Shown: one piece after another, positions 62,801-64,000 of the stretch | Layout: each line of letters opens with the position of its first letter | Position numbering within the stretch: the stretch's first letter is position 1 | Assembly: GCF_014633365.1 (NCBI RefSeq) | Contig: NC_068350.1 | Span: 1,059,001 to 1,123,000, forward strand | Length of the DNA stretch: 64,000 nucleotides | Source of the DNA: Diospyros lotus | Lineage: Eukaryota; Streptophyta; Magnoliopsida; Ericales; Ebenaceae | Reading direction: 5' to 3' | Position numbers and translations under genes: made by a program | The notes under the pieces: generated by a model | Told to the model about the DNA's origin: nothing | Seen by the model: only the letters and a program-made list of their open reading frames with translations | Databases searched by the model: none

Positions 62801-64000
62801 TGCCTAGGAAGCCTGCCACACCAACTAGTTGGTCCCTCTCGACACAAGACTTGCCAGTCTAACTGGCATGCCCCTCTCGGTTGAGGCTCAGATCGCATCC
62901 AATGTTACTTTGATATAAAATTGGAAAAAATCATGCTAACTTGATAAAAAAATCGGCTTTTTATATGTGGGCTTACCCTATTTAAAAGTGTTTCAACAAT
63001 TAAAACTTGTGAGTTTCCATTCAATTAATTGGACTTTTTTCAAGTGCATTTTTATTTTAAATTTATGACATTTAAGTGTGATATTAGGTAAGAGCCTTAT
63101 CGAAGATAGGCCATAGATAGGAGTGAATAGACTTAGAATTCATGTAGCCGACGCCACATAGTGGAATAAAGGCTTGGTATGTTGTTGTTTATTATATATA
63201 TTCATAATGAGGATAAATTTTGTGTAAAAACTATCGGGGCTTAAAGTCAAACTTCTCTCATTAATCATGAGACTGGTTAATTCTCTGCAGTACTTGTGCC
63301 TTTTTCAGTTTTTCAGCATCATTCTTTTTTGTTTTACTTGTTATATAAAAGGAAAATGCTATTGGTACACCCATTTTGTACATCTTGGGCTACATAAGGG
63401 GGTATTATGACAAAAAAAACCCCTCATGAGGCGCAGGGTATTTTGGTCATAATACCCCCTTATGTAGCCCAAGATGTACAAAATAGGTGTACATCTAGCA
63501 TGATTTTATATAAAAACAAAGTGATTTGCCACCCCAACACTACAAAGATAAAGGAGGAATGCTCCCTATAAAATGTCCACCGTGTTGCATGCACTGGAAA
63601 TTGCATCTGTTCCTAAATGGAATTGTTGGAGGGTTGCTAATGTACTGAATTCTTGGCTGACCTGTTACTCAATTCTATGAATTTGTGCAGCCTAATTGCT
63701 ACTCAAGAGTTATAAGTGTGAATGGCGATGCACATATAATTATATTTGCCAAAAGAGATATTAAACAATTGGAAGAGCTGACATATGATTACAGGTTTTC
63801 CTCATAGTTCTTTTCTGTATTGTCGTTCTTTTTTATTCTGTATGGGATATCTGGCCTTTCTATCTGAAAATTTTTCCGGTTCTTGGAACAGCTTTCTTAA
63901 TCAATGTTCTAAATCAGTTATCCGTTCTCCGGACTTCATTGTTTTATGTTGCAGATTCTTTTCCATTGATGAACAACTTGCTTGTTGCTGTGGGTTTCCA
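4370..64000 (+). CDS. ATX2: ATX1/ATX2-like Trithorax histone H3K4 methyltransferase, 21 exons (3' end beyond window)
   Basis: Exons: 4370-5079, 5202-5253, 5376-5450, 5586-5805, 9694-9817, 9951-10055, 12846-13083, 20931-21074, 21273-21320, 21897-22014, 22151-22216, 27166-27227, 27599-27655, 42702-42770, 42926-43124, 43316-43600, 51786-51847, 51932-52009, 57867-57962, 63691-63794, 63955-64000. Joined they give 986 open codons with consistent phases. Order: acidic N-terminus; Tudor-like segment (237-300); PWWP (342-430); PHD (549-597); extended PHD (605-725); SET (857 onward) with HGFGIFA, IEYTGE, NHSC and ELTYDYRF, then a cysteine-rich post-SET start. Such enzymes methylate H3K4 in nuclear chromatin, for example at flowering genes. 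Oddities: the FYRN/FYRC module of ATX1/ATX2 is not found, and intron 2 uses a GC donor. ATX3-5 also lack FYR, but these sequences match ATX1/2. ATX1 versus ATX2 is not settled. Confidence 0.93.
5254..5375 (+). other. Probable GC-AG intron (ATX intron 2)
   Basis: The reading frame demands the junction QCK|VYWP. The donor side reads AAG|GCAAGC and the acceptor is CAAACAG at 5375. AAG|GCAAG is the usual form of the minor GC-AG class, and no in-frame GT donor nearby keeps the conserved protein joined. Confidence 0.8.
6147..7791 (-). pseudogene. RTE reverse transcriptase (broken)
   Basis: Minus-strand pieces in order are 7791-7330 ([29 protein letters not shown] and [19 protein letters not shown]), 7305-6931 ([31 protein letters not shown] and [20 protein letters not shown]) and 6770-6147 (the RVEEM-type C-terminal part with [25 protein letters not shown] and GRPKKTL). 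Stops and frameshifts lie between them. A stop replaces the codon just before CMLFADD, so the catalytic FADD block is out of the open frames. The enzyme is not functional. Confidence 0.9.
8267..9277 (-). pseudogene. RTE N-terminal region and apurinic-type endonuclease domain
   Basis: The 336-codon minus-strand frame starts with a Q/N-rich tract (residues about 60-92), followed by the exonuclease-endonuclease-phosphatase fold: [58 protein letters not shown] and HRLLVLDIQ. These carry the expected N, E, D-x-N and H residues of LINE endonucleases, which nick target DNA for target-primed reverse transcription. The frame ends in a stop before the linker to the reverse transcriptase, so the element's single ORF is split. 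Confidence 0.85.
9010..9108 (-). repeat. CAA/AAT codon repeat encoding a Q/N-rich tract
   Basis: The minus strand repeats short units reading [11 protein letters not shown] and similar, so the RTE protein has a glutamine/asparagine-rich linker just before the endonuclease domain. The other RTE copy has a longer version at 20286-20402. Confidence 0.8.
9694..10055 (+). CDS. ATX2: ATX exons 5-6: PWWP domain
   Basis: Exon 5 (9694-9817) continues the PWWP fold with [14 protein letters not shown] and ends [12 protein letters not shown], split after the second base of the Arg codon. Exon 6 (9951-10055) encodes the helical end of the domain ([20 protein letters not shown], then [11 protein letters not shown]). 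PWWP domains bind nucleosomes through methylated histone tails and DNA. The conserved aromatic and FGT..FA residues are present. Intron 4 before exon 5 carries the RTE LINE. Confidence 0.93.
10056..10478 (+). other. ATX intron 6, left part
   Basis: Ordinary T-rich intron sequence with no recognisable gene or repeat boundary before the solo LTR. Confidence 0.6.
10479..10964. mobile_element. Solo LTR, Gypsy-like, with 5-bp TSD
   Basis: The 486-bp unit begins TGTCAGGACC and ends GGTCATGACA, so it has TG...CA inverted ends. It is flanked by ATAAG on both sides (10474-10478 and 10965-10969). There is no internal region, so it is a solo LTR left by LTR-LTR recombination. Its ends and its body of repeated GAAATGGGG and GAGGGAGAA units resemble the LTR of the Gypsy fragment at 34032-40531. 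It includes a run of 14 G at 10595-10608. Confidence 0.82.
10965..12483 (+). other. ATX intron 6, middle part
   Basis: AT-rich intron sequence. I see no conserved exon, no transposon coding and no clear terminal repeats. Confidence 0.55.
12484..12715 (-). mobile_element. Old RTE LINE 3' fragment
   Basis: In the plus strand it reads CACAACAACATTGCTC, then degraded versions of the RTE 3' coding end, such as GTGTCTCCCACCAAGG and CTCCTCACATGAGCCTCTAT. These match 6240-6360 of the large copy. It is much more diverged than the two big copies and is 5' truncated. Confidence 0.7.
12846..13083 (+). CDS. ATX2: ATX exon 7: linker with apparent FYRN/FYRC deletion
   Basis: The exon (238 bp) is entered in phase 2 (TT|G, Leu) and reads [17 protein letters not shown], then an acidic linker, then CPFESGD, then [16 protein letters not shown] before a phase-0 GT donor. 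In ATX1/ATX2 proteins the linker runs into GDLxIISLGK, the start of FYRN, and FYRC contains PLFRVTLDNGEQ. Here GD is followed at once by [12 protein letters not shown], which aligns with that later FYRC segment. FYRN and half of FYRC therefore seem removed in frame from within the exon. That alignment is from memory; the absence of FYRN sequence is seen directly. Confidence 0.85.
13084..14394 (+). other. ATX intron 7, left part
   Basis: No exon for the rest of FYRC (expected near KGSTPSACWNKIY) could be found here. The stretch includes a purine-rich GGGA microsatellite at about 13408-13442 and otherwise plain intron sequence. Confidence 0.55.
14395..15450. mobile_element. Tourist/PIF-Harbinger-like non-autonomous element
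   Basis: The 1056-bp unit is flanked by TAA on both sides (14392-14394 and 15451-15453), the usual 3-bp target of PIF/Harbinger. Imperfect terminal inverted repeats are GGCTCCGTTTTCTTTG on the left and GGTGGTGTTCTCTTCG read inward from the right, followed on both sides by TTTTCAG/TTTGAGTTTT-type sequence. The interior has a CT microsatellite near 14625-14645 and a GC-rich part at 14690-14950. The 150-codon minus-strand frame there (14477-14929) is repetitive and not a recognised transposase. Confidence 0.75.
15921..16717. mobile_element. Non-autonomous hAT element with perfect 8-bp TSD
   Basis: The 797-bp element starts CAGTGCCGGACTT and its right end, read inward, starts CAAGGCCAGACCTT. ATTGTTAG flanks both sides (15913-15920 and 16718-16725). 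Sub-terminal GGGGGCCC and GGGCCCTGAGG motifs occur near both ends. The interior 16200-16600 is GC-rich and purine-biased on the plus strand, with low-complexity arginine/glutamate- or serine/leucine-rich frames on both strands, and carries no transposase. Confidence 0.88.
17013..17034. repeat. GGGGGT microsatellite
   Basis: About three copies of a GGGGGT-type hexamer in intron 7; the plus strand is G-rich and could form a quadruplex. Confidence 0.6.
17427..19298 (-). pseudogene. RTE reverse transcriptase region (frameshifted)
   Basis: Minus-strand frames are 19298-18690 (linker, then [19 protein letters not shown]), 18650-18402 ([20 protein letters not shown] and [18 protein letters not shown]) and 18368-17427 ([93 protein letters not shown]). 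The catalytic FADD block is intact. Only a few frameshifts or stops separate the pieces. The protein copies element RNA onto a nicked target. Confidence 0.92.
19541..20581 (-). pseudogene. RTE N-terminal region and endonuclease domain
   Basis: A 346-codon minus-strand frame holds all endonuclease motifs: [59 protein letters not shown] and HRLLVLDVQ. It ends VRN and a stop, where the intron-4 copy also ends. The family's ORF therefore either stops here in both copies or shares an inherited defect. The N-terminal Q/N tract is at residues about 60-100. Confidence 0.88.
20286..20402 (-). repeat. Q/N codon repeat in the second RTE copy
   Basis: The minus strand encodes repeated QNQNQNQNQ units followed by KQNQIQSQG units, longer than the tract at 9010-9108. 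The difference shows slippage-type length change within a coding region. Confidence 0.8.
20931..22216 (+). CDS. ATX2: ATX exons 8-11: PHD finger and start of extended PHD
   Basis: Exon 8 (20931-21074) starts [13 protein letters not shown] and contains [20 protein letters not shown]. Exon 9 (21273-21320) is [16 protein letters not shown]. Exon 10 (21897-22014) starts [17 protein letters not shown], ends the first PHD with CNLC and begins the second zinc module with CCLCP. Exon 11 (22151-22216) is [20 protein letters not shown] followed by IP and a split Glu codon. The Cys4-His-Cys3 pattern of the PHD is complete. Intron 10 is short; intron 11 holds a Copia element. Confidence 0.95.
21484..21542 (+). 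repeat. Short RTE LINE 3' tail remnant
   Basis: Within intron 9, plus-strand sequence GTCTAGAATTAATGTAGC, then GGGATTAAGGCTTGCAGTTG and TTGTTTT matches the last 60 bp of the RTE elements (TCTAGAATTCATGTAGTCGA, GGGATAAAGGCTGG, GTTGTT). It is a strongly truncated and diverged insertion. Confidence 0.65.
22262..22849 (-). repeat. Copia-1 3' LTR (complete)
   Basis: The 588-bp LTR carries inverted ends TGTTGTAA/TTACAACA and lies next to the polypurine tract. Its left 140 bp or so has no counterpart in the other LTR. Confidence 0.88.
22912..24405 (-). pseudogene. Copia-1 reverse transcriptase and RNase H
   Basis: Minus-strand frames 24405-24178 and 24177-22912 are split by a stop. The first has [11 protein letters not shown] and [11 protein letters not shown]. 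The second has [33 protein letters not shown], the catalytic block [12 protein letters not shown], and RNase H motifs [43 protein letters not shown] and ADTFTK. Position 2 of YVDD is Lys. Start codons seen here are internal. Confidence 0.93.
24418..25140 (-). pseudogene. Copia-1 integrase core and C-terminal region (broken)
   Basis: The minus-strand piece 25051-24869 has [19 protein letters not shown] and [11 protein letters not shown], the region of the second catalytic aspartate; the usual NGV.ER segment follows in broken frames near 24850. The piece 24762-24418 is the linker to the reverse transcriptase, with [20 protein letters not shown]. Stops and frameshifts separate them. Confidence 0.85.
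25145..26674 (-). pseudogene. Copia-1 gag, protease and pre-integrase region (broken)
   Basis: Gag starts near 26593 with [18 protein letters not shown] and [15 protein letters not shown]. It continues at 26152-25667 with [15 protein letters not shown] and a degraded zinc knuckle, where [14 protein letters not shown] has lost the His and last Cys. The protease motif is [11 protein letters not shown]. The frame 25666-25145 has the pre-integrase zinc region [13 protein letters not shown] with CESCIYGK. A frameshift near 26235-26400 breaks gag. Confidence 0.87.
26646..27123 (-). repeat. Copia-1 5' LTR, truncated
   Basis: It matches 22390-22849 from ATCTTGGTTCGGTCC onward but lacks about 130-140 bp of its downstream end (R/U5 side). 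Gag coding sequence abuts it instead of a primer-binding site. A 20-bp tandem duplication with CAAGACAGTACAATCCCACC as unit lies at about 26866-26904. Confidence 0.85.
27166..27655 (+). CDS. ATX2: ATX exons 12-13: extended PHD, middle
   Basis: Exon 12 (27166-27227) completes the split Glu codon and reads [20 protein letters not shown]. Exon 13 (27599-27655) reads [19 protein letters not shown], ending in phase 0. The CxxC of the second zinc site in the extended PHD is in exon 13. Intron 12 is ordinary. Intron 13 expands to 15 kb through nested retrotransposons. Confidence 0.94.
27656..28841 (+). other. ATX intron 13, left unique part
   Basis: No exon or named repeat is recognised. The text around 28080-28500 looks less AT-rich than the rest and may be an old unidentified repeat. 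Confidence 0.5.
28842..29152 (+). repeat. Copia-A 5' LTR
   Basis: It starts TGTTGGACAAG and ends CTTGTTTCA, with TATATATTACTCCCC near the 3' end. The primer-binding site follows at 29153. Confidence 0.9.
29213..31125 (+). pseudogene. Copia-A gag, protease and pre-integrase region (broken)
   Basis: Gag begins [14 protein letters not shown] at 29213 and contains [21 protein letters not shown] frameshift near 29560 moves it to another frame ([20 protein letters not shown]). Its zinc knuckle starts CDHCKKPYH and resumes after the solo LTR as [10 protein letters not shown]. The protease motif [11 protein letters not shown] is at 30656-30700. The pre-integrase block [17 protein letters not shown] is at about 31049. 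Confidence 0.88.
30049..30366. mobile_element. Solo LTR inserted in the Copia-A gag zinc knuckle
   Basis: The 318-bp unit starts TGTCAAAATG and ends TTCGCCAACA. It is flanked by CCATA on the left and CCACA on the right (4 of 5 match). Removing it and one flank rejoins the zinc-knuckle coding sequence, which confirms the boundaries. Confidence 0.75.
32224..32643. mobile_element. Solo LTR inserted in Copia-A
   Basis: The 420-bp unit starts TGATGCGGTCA and ends GCTGCGTCA. It has inverted ends (TGATGCGG against TGACGCAG), a TATA-like CTATAAATATA and AATAAATT. Flanks ATCAG and ATTAG match at 4 of 5 positions. Its ends resemble the LTR at 60400-60730. Confidence 0.7.
32716..32771 (+). repeat. Tandem duplication of a 28-bp unit in Copia-A
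   Basis: The unit ATTGACAACAATACTACAAG plus GGGAGAAAGT is repeated with small changes, in the region between integrase and reverse transcriptase. Confidence 0.6.
33240..34031 (+). pseudogene. Copia-A reverse transcriptase and start of RNase H
   Basis: After a frame break, [13 protein letters not shown] and a stop-bearing LYDLK motif are followed by the open frame from 33445. That frame holds the catalytic block [32 protein letters not shown], and RNase H start VVDADWVG, which is tandemly duplicated at 33979-34032. The first catalytic aspartate of YVDD is Asn. The gene is cut at about 34032 by a Gypsy insertion. Confidence 0.88.
33979..34032 (+). repeat. 27-bp tandem duplication at the Gypsy junction
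   Basis: Two adjacent 27-bp units each encode VVDADWVG. The second ends exactly where the Gypsy LTR-like sequence starts. Confidence 0.75.
34115..34383 (+). repeat. Copia-B 5' LTR
   Basis: Starts TGTTGGAGAGATTACTTGAG and ends CCTTCTTTACA. A TATATAA box lies in its middle. The primer-binding site follows. Confidence 0.92.
34417..35370 (+). pseudogene. Copia-B gag (stop codons)
   Basis: Gag reads [20 protein letters not shown], a UBN2-type region with [20 protein letters not shown] and [19 protein letters not shown], then a glycine/arginine-rich part and the zinc knuckle [14 protein letters not shown]. In-frame stops lie after LLLG near 34730 and near 35121. Confidence 0.9.
35514..37151 (+). 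pseudogene. Copia-B protease and integrase (broken)
   Basis: The protease site reads [12 protein letters not shown], with Tyr where Ser or Thr is expected after the catalytic Asp. The pre-integrase block [18 protein letters not shown] has [10 protein letters not shown]. The integrase core reads [18 protein letters not shown] and [17 protein letters not shown]. The second catalytic Asp region is overwritten by a run of 20 G at 36470-36489. From 36690 the frame continues [20 protein letters not shown]. Confidence 0.88.
36470..36489. repeat. Run of 20 G inside Copia-B integrase
   Basis: The tract replaces the codons that in Copia-D read DNAGEF. It could be a slippage expansion or a sequencing/assembly artefact. 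Confidence 0.85.
37152..38184. mobile_element. Non-autonomous hAT element inside Copia-B
   Basis: The 1033-bp element starts TTAGGGTGTTCACGG and its right end, read inward, starts TAGGAGTGTTCAAAA. A perfect 8-bp TSD, CTTCTGCC, lies at 37144-37151 and 38185-38192. Sub-terminal AACCGCA and TGCGGTTTGG repeats occur on both strands at 37165-37370. The interior 37520-38050 is GC-rich and purine-biased, with no transposase. Confidence 0.88.
38193..39908 (+). pseudogene. Copia-B reverse transcriptase and RNase H (broken)
   Basis: The frame 38160-39053 enters from the hAT edge, then has [93 protein letters not shown] and the catalytic block [13 protein letters not shown], where YVDD has become YIND. 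A stop follows at YFLGF. RNase H pieces follow at 39099-39443 ([20 protein letters not shown]) and 39501-39908 ([12 protein letters not shown] with a changed first residue, [20 protein letters not shown] and [14 protein letters not shown]). Confidence 0.9.
39941..40209 (+). repeat. Copia-B 3' LTR
   Basis: It matches the 5' LTR along its length, and the TSD GATTG follows at 40210. Confidence 0.92.
41597..41906 (+). repeat. Copia-A 3' LTR
   Basis: It starts TGTTGGACGAG and ends CTTGTTTCA. The end of Copia-A RNase H ([14 protein letters not shown], then [13 protein letters not shown]) lies just to its left at about 41440-41545. Confidence 0.9.
41912..42701 (+). other. ATX intron 13, right unique part
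   Basis: Ordinary T-rich intron sequence leading to the acceptor ATTACAG at 42701. No repeat boundary is recognised. Confidence 0.6.
42702..43600 (+). CDS. ATX2: ATX exons 14-16: end of extended PHD and pre-SET linker
   Basis: Exon 14 (42702-42770) reads [20 protein letters not shown] and ends CVE, finishing the second zinc site. Exon 15 (42926-43124) holds the acidic [18 protein letters not shown], then [14 protein letters not shown] and NPSGCART. Exon 16 (43316-43600) reads [34 protein letters not shown] and [17 protein letters not shown], ending in TFG. This is the conserved run from the extended PHD to the SET domain in ATX1/ATX2. Confidence 0.95.
43834..44087 (+). repeat. Copia-D 5' LTR
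   Basis: Starts TGTTGAAGAAATTGATGCTG and ends CCCTAGTTACA. It includes the TATAAATAG box near 43970. Confidence 0.92.
44115..45491 (+). pseudogene. Copia-D gag and protease (stop codons)
   Basis: Gag starts [16 protein letters not shown] and has [40 protein letters not shown] and [20 protein letters not shown], with in-frame stops near 44378, 44530 and 44738. The zinc knuckle near 45000 has a stop in place of its first Cys. The protease site reads [12 protein letters not shown], with Phe in place of Ser or Thr after the catalytic Asp. Confidence 0.9.
45780..47720 (+). pseudogene. Copia-D integrase (split by a hAT element)
   Basis: The pre-integrase block [15 protein letters not shown], with [14 protein letters not shown], lies at 45780-45925. 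After the hAT element the core resumes with [40 protein letters not shown] and [18 protein letters not shown], then [13 protein letters not shown] and a stop. The catalytic Asp and DNxGEF segments are recognisable. A deletion near 47310 removes part of the block after the third catalytic residue. Confidence 0.88.
45935..46874. mobile_element. Non-autonomous hAT-like element inside Copia-D
   Basis: The 940-bp element starts CATAGTTGTAAAAGGCGC and its right end, read inward, starts TAGAGTTCTGAAAGGC. Flanks TCCATTAC (45927-45934) and CCCATTAC (46875-46882) are an 8-bp TSD with one mismatch. Sub-terminal AGGCGC/GCGCCT-rich segments at both ends resemble those of the hAT element at 53393-56906. 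The interior is AT-rich and has no coding. Confidence 0.78.
47820..49410 (+). pseudogene. Copia-D reverse transcriptase and RNase H (broken)
   Basis: From 47957: [20 protein letters not shown] and [20 protein letters not shown], then a frameshift near 48130. The frame 48337-48735 has [20 protein letters not shown], where YVDD has become YVND, and [16 protein letters not shown]. RNase H follows with [20 protein letters not shown], a stop at 48984, then [40 protein letters not shown] and [14 protein letters not shown]. Confidence 0.9.
49441..49698 (+). repeat. Copia-D 3' LTR
   Basis: It matches the 5' LTR with scattered changes, ends CCCTAGTTAGA and is followed by the TSD GTTTT. Confidence 0.92.
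50073..50716 (-). mobile_element. Solo LTR related to the Copia-1 LTR
   Basis: The 644-bp unit starts TGTTAGAG and ends TTACAACA with the perfect TSD ATGAT (50068-50072 and 50717-50721). Segments such as CCTACATCCAGACTGC, ATCCACTATCTTGAA and the GTTACAACA end match the Copia-1 LTR at 22262-22849, so it is a solo LTR of a sister family in the same orientation. Confidence 0.85.
50850..50888. repeat. C19 run followed by A-rich tract
   Basis: A run of 19 C, then CTCCTCCC and an A run, within the decayed RTE remnant in intron 16. Confidence 0.85.
51311..51785 (+). other. ATX intron 16, right unique part
   Basis: Ordinary intron sequence. It contains an imperfect repeat of a roughly 45-bp unit (GTTCTCTNTAGTTGAT-type) at about 51645-51760 before the acceptor. 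Confidence 0.5.
51786..52009 (+). CDS. ATX2: ATX exons 17-18: start of the SET domain
   Basis: Exon 17 (51786-51847) encodes [20 protein letters not shown], completing the split Gly codon from exon 16. Exon 18 (51932-52009) encodes [20 protein letters not shown] and IYNSLV. HGFGIFA begins the S-adenosylmethionine-binding face and IEYTGE is the next conserved SET strand. RQAHSAG here replaces the more usual KHPHRAG. Phase and donors are canonical. Confidence 0.95.
52010..53003 (+). other. ATX intron 18, left part
   Basis: Two related segments about 95 bp apart (near 52425-52460 and 52520-52560, AGAAGAGAAG then AAGNGGG) and a CAAGACTGAAATTCTTNAAC repeat at about 52752-52800 suggest an old LTR or other repeat. 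No coding sequence or clear TSD is visible. Confidence 0.45.
53393..56906 (+). mobile_element. hAT DNA transposon with transposase remains, inside the RTE fragment
   Basis: The 3514-bp element starts CAGTGTTCAAAAAATCGGCC and its right end, read inward, starts TAGTGTTCTAAAAGGCGC. Flanks CTCATGCT (53385-53392) and CTCATGTT (56907-56914) are an 8-bp TSD with one mismatch; the intact RTE copies show the uninterrupted site CTCATGCTGG. GGCCTAGG/CCTAGGCG-type repeats fill the first 170 bp. A CT-rich leader (53590-53850) and an AT-rich intron-like part precede the transposase. Confidence 0.92.
54215..56615 (+). pseudogene. hAT transposase (broken)
   Basis: The N-terminal BED-type zinc finger reads [20 protein letters not shown] with the H of YIGHIF (54326 onward). 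The middle domain (DUF659-like) spans about 54727-55200: [40 protein letters not shown] and [10 protein letters not shown], followed by stops. The C-terminal dimerisation part reads [20 protein letters not shown] and NWSTFEG near 56110-56200, with introns inferred at about 55996-56077 and 56196-56282. An acidic tail ends at 56615. In-frame stops at several places (54926, 55078, 55283, 55618) show it is dead. Confidence 0.88.
57080..57866 (+). other. ATX intron 18, right part, with a short hairpin
   Basis: TTTTTTGTCTTAA at 57082-57094 and its reverse complement at 57115-57127, extended by AGGAA/TTCCT, form an inverted repeat beside the broken end of the RTE fragment. The rest is plain intron up to the acceptor TTTGCAG. 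Confidence 0.65.
57867..57962 (+). CDS. ATX2: ATX exon 19: SET core with NHSC motif
   Basis: The 96-bp exon encodes [20 protein letters not shown] and [12 protein letters not shown] in phase 0. NHSC is the pseudoknot motif of the SET active site that contacts the cofactor. All residues match the ATX1/ATX2 pattern. It stands alone between two transposon-loaded introns. Confidence 0.96.
57963..58830 (+). other. ATX intron 19, left unique part
   Basis: Ordinary T-rich intron sequence. I see no exon or bounded repeat. Confidence 0.55.
58831..60399 (+). mobile_element. Probable Gypsy internal remnant ending in a polypurine tract
   Basis: The last 120 bp (AATGTTCTGGCCAGGGACGA, CCAGAACTTGAGGACGAGTT, then CTGGGGAGAT) have the form of the 3' end of plant Gypsy polyproteins followed by a polypurine tract, and an LTR starts immediately after. 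The sequence before it holds only short broken frames, such as an acidic one at 59878-60177 ([16 protein letters not shown]). The left limit is uncertain. Confidence 0.45.
60400..60730 (+). repeat. Gypsy-type LTR flanked by PPT-like and PBS-like sequence
   Basis: The unit starts TGATGTAGGGCAG and ends CTGCGTCA. GGGGAGAT precedes it and ATTGGTATCAAGAGC, a primer-binding-site-like sequence, follows it. It contains TATATATAATAG near 60602. TG...CA ends resemble the solo LTR at 32224-32643. Confidence 0.65.
60731..60945 (+). other. PBS-like start and leader after the LTR
   Basis: TGGTATCAAGAGC at 60733 begins what looks like an untranslated leader of a retroelement. No gag follows; the sequence reaches the 19-bp repeat at 60927-60945 and then changes character. 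Confidence 0.45.
60946..63193 (+). mobile_element. AT-rich block bracketed by a 19-bp direct repeat, ending in an RTE 3' tail
   Basis: ATATATATTCATAATGAGG occurs at 60927-60945 and again at 63194-63212. Just before the right copy is an RTE-like 3' end: TAGAATTCATGTAGCCGACG, CCACATAGTGGAATAAAGGC, then GTTGTTGTTT. Both features are those of a LINE insertion on the plus strand. The body has no reverse transcriptase frame; it carries diverged direct repeats with ATAATTAATTAAA and CTACTTTATATG cores at about 60987-61046, 61977-62032 and 62074-62116, and a CTGGCCAGTCT-rich part at 62660-62880. It may be a chimeric or later-disrupted insertion. Confidence 0.6.
63356..63501. mobile_element. Palindromic MITE, copy 2
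   Basis: The 146-bp unit has arms of about 58 bp. The left starts ATGCTATTGGTACACCCATT and runs through CATCTTGGGCTACATAAGGG; the right is the near-exact reverse complement, ending TGTACATCTAGCAT. The centre carries AACCCCTCATGAGGCGCAGG. It matches copy 1 at 1829-1992 and is better preserved. Confidence 0.82.
63691..64000 (+). CDS. ATX2: ATX exons 20-21: end of SET and start of post-SET (runs off window)
   Basis: Exon 20 (63691-63794) encodes [34 protein letters not shown] and the first two bases of Arg. Exon 21 starts at 63955 and reads [15 protein letters not shown] up to the window end. ELTYDYRF is the last SET motif, and the following cysteines start the zinc-binding post-SET. Compared with the usual GDEH and KRWEEL, this copy has GDAH and KQLEEL. 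About 35-40 more residues would complete the protein. Confidence 0.95.

Noticed and set aside
1..64000. tRNA, rRNA, CRISPR arrays or bacterial operons
   Set aside because: None is visible. The short TGGTATCAGAGC matches are retroelement primer-binding sites, not tRNA genes.

Overview
This window is nuclear DNA of a flowering plant, most likely a eudicot with large, transposon-swollen introns; I cannot name the species. The evidence is AT-rich introns with GT-AG borders, a plant-type Trithorax gene, plant Copia and Gypsy LTR retrotransposons primed by an initiator-Met-tRNA-like site, plant RTE LINEs ending in (GTT)n, and hAT and Tourist/PIF-Harbinger DNA transposons.

The backbone is one host gene on the plus strand. 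It runs from the ATG at 4370 off the right edge at 64000 and encodes an ATX1/ATX2-class (Trithorax) histone H3K4 methyltransferase. I could place 21 exons by eye. Their phases all agree and they give 986 open codons with no internal stop: a Tudor-like segment, PWWP, PHD, extended PHD, and SET up to the start of post-SET. Coding sequence is about 3 kb of roughly 60 kb. The FYRN/FYRC module normal for ATX1/ATX2 is not found; exon 7 seems to keep only a stump of it, and the exon expected next is absent. On the minus strand, 2.7 kb upstream, lies the first coding exon of what looks like the Ku70 DNA-repair gene, so the two genes are head to head.

Almost everything else is mobile DNA, mostly inside introns, with target-site duplications (TSDs) readable for most insertions. 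Intron 4 holds a near-full-length RTE LINE. Intron 6 holds a solo LTR and an old RTE scrap. Intron 7 holds a Tourist-like element, a hAT element and a second RTE LINE. Intron 11 holds a Copia element lacking part of its 5' LTR and its primer-binding site. Intron 13 (15 kb) holds a four-deep nest: Copia-A, containing two solo LTRs and a Gypsy fragment, whose LTR is split by Copia-B, which is split by a hAT element. Intron 16 holds Copia-D (split by another hAT) and a decayed RTE LINE carrying a solo LTR. Intron 18 holds an RTE fragment split by a hAT element with transposase remains. Intron 19 holds an LTR flanked by both PPT-like and PBS-like sequence, a 2.2-kb block between 19-bp repeats ending in an RTE tail, and a palindromic MITE. 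A second copy of that MITE lies between the two host genes.

All transposon genes seen are broken by stops, frameshifts or changed catalytic residues. No tRNA, rRNA or CRISPR was seen. I found no clearly new biological system. The most interesting points are the apparent loss of the FYR module from an otherwise open ATX gene, the head-to-head Ku70 arrangement, the datable nests, and the non-canonical catalytic residues shared by the Copia elements.
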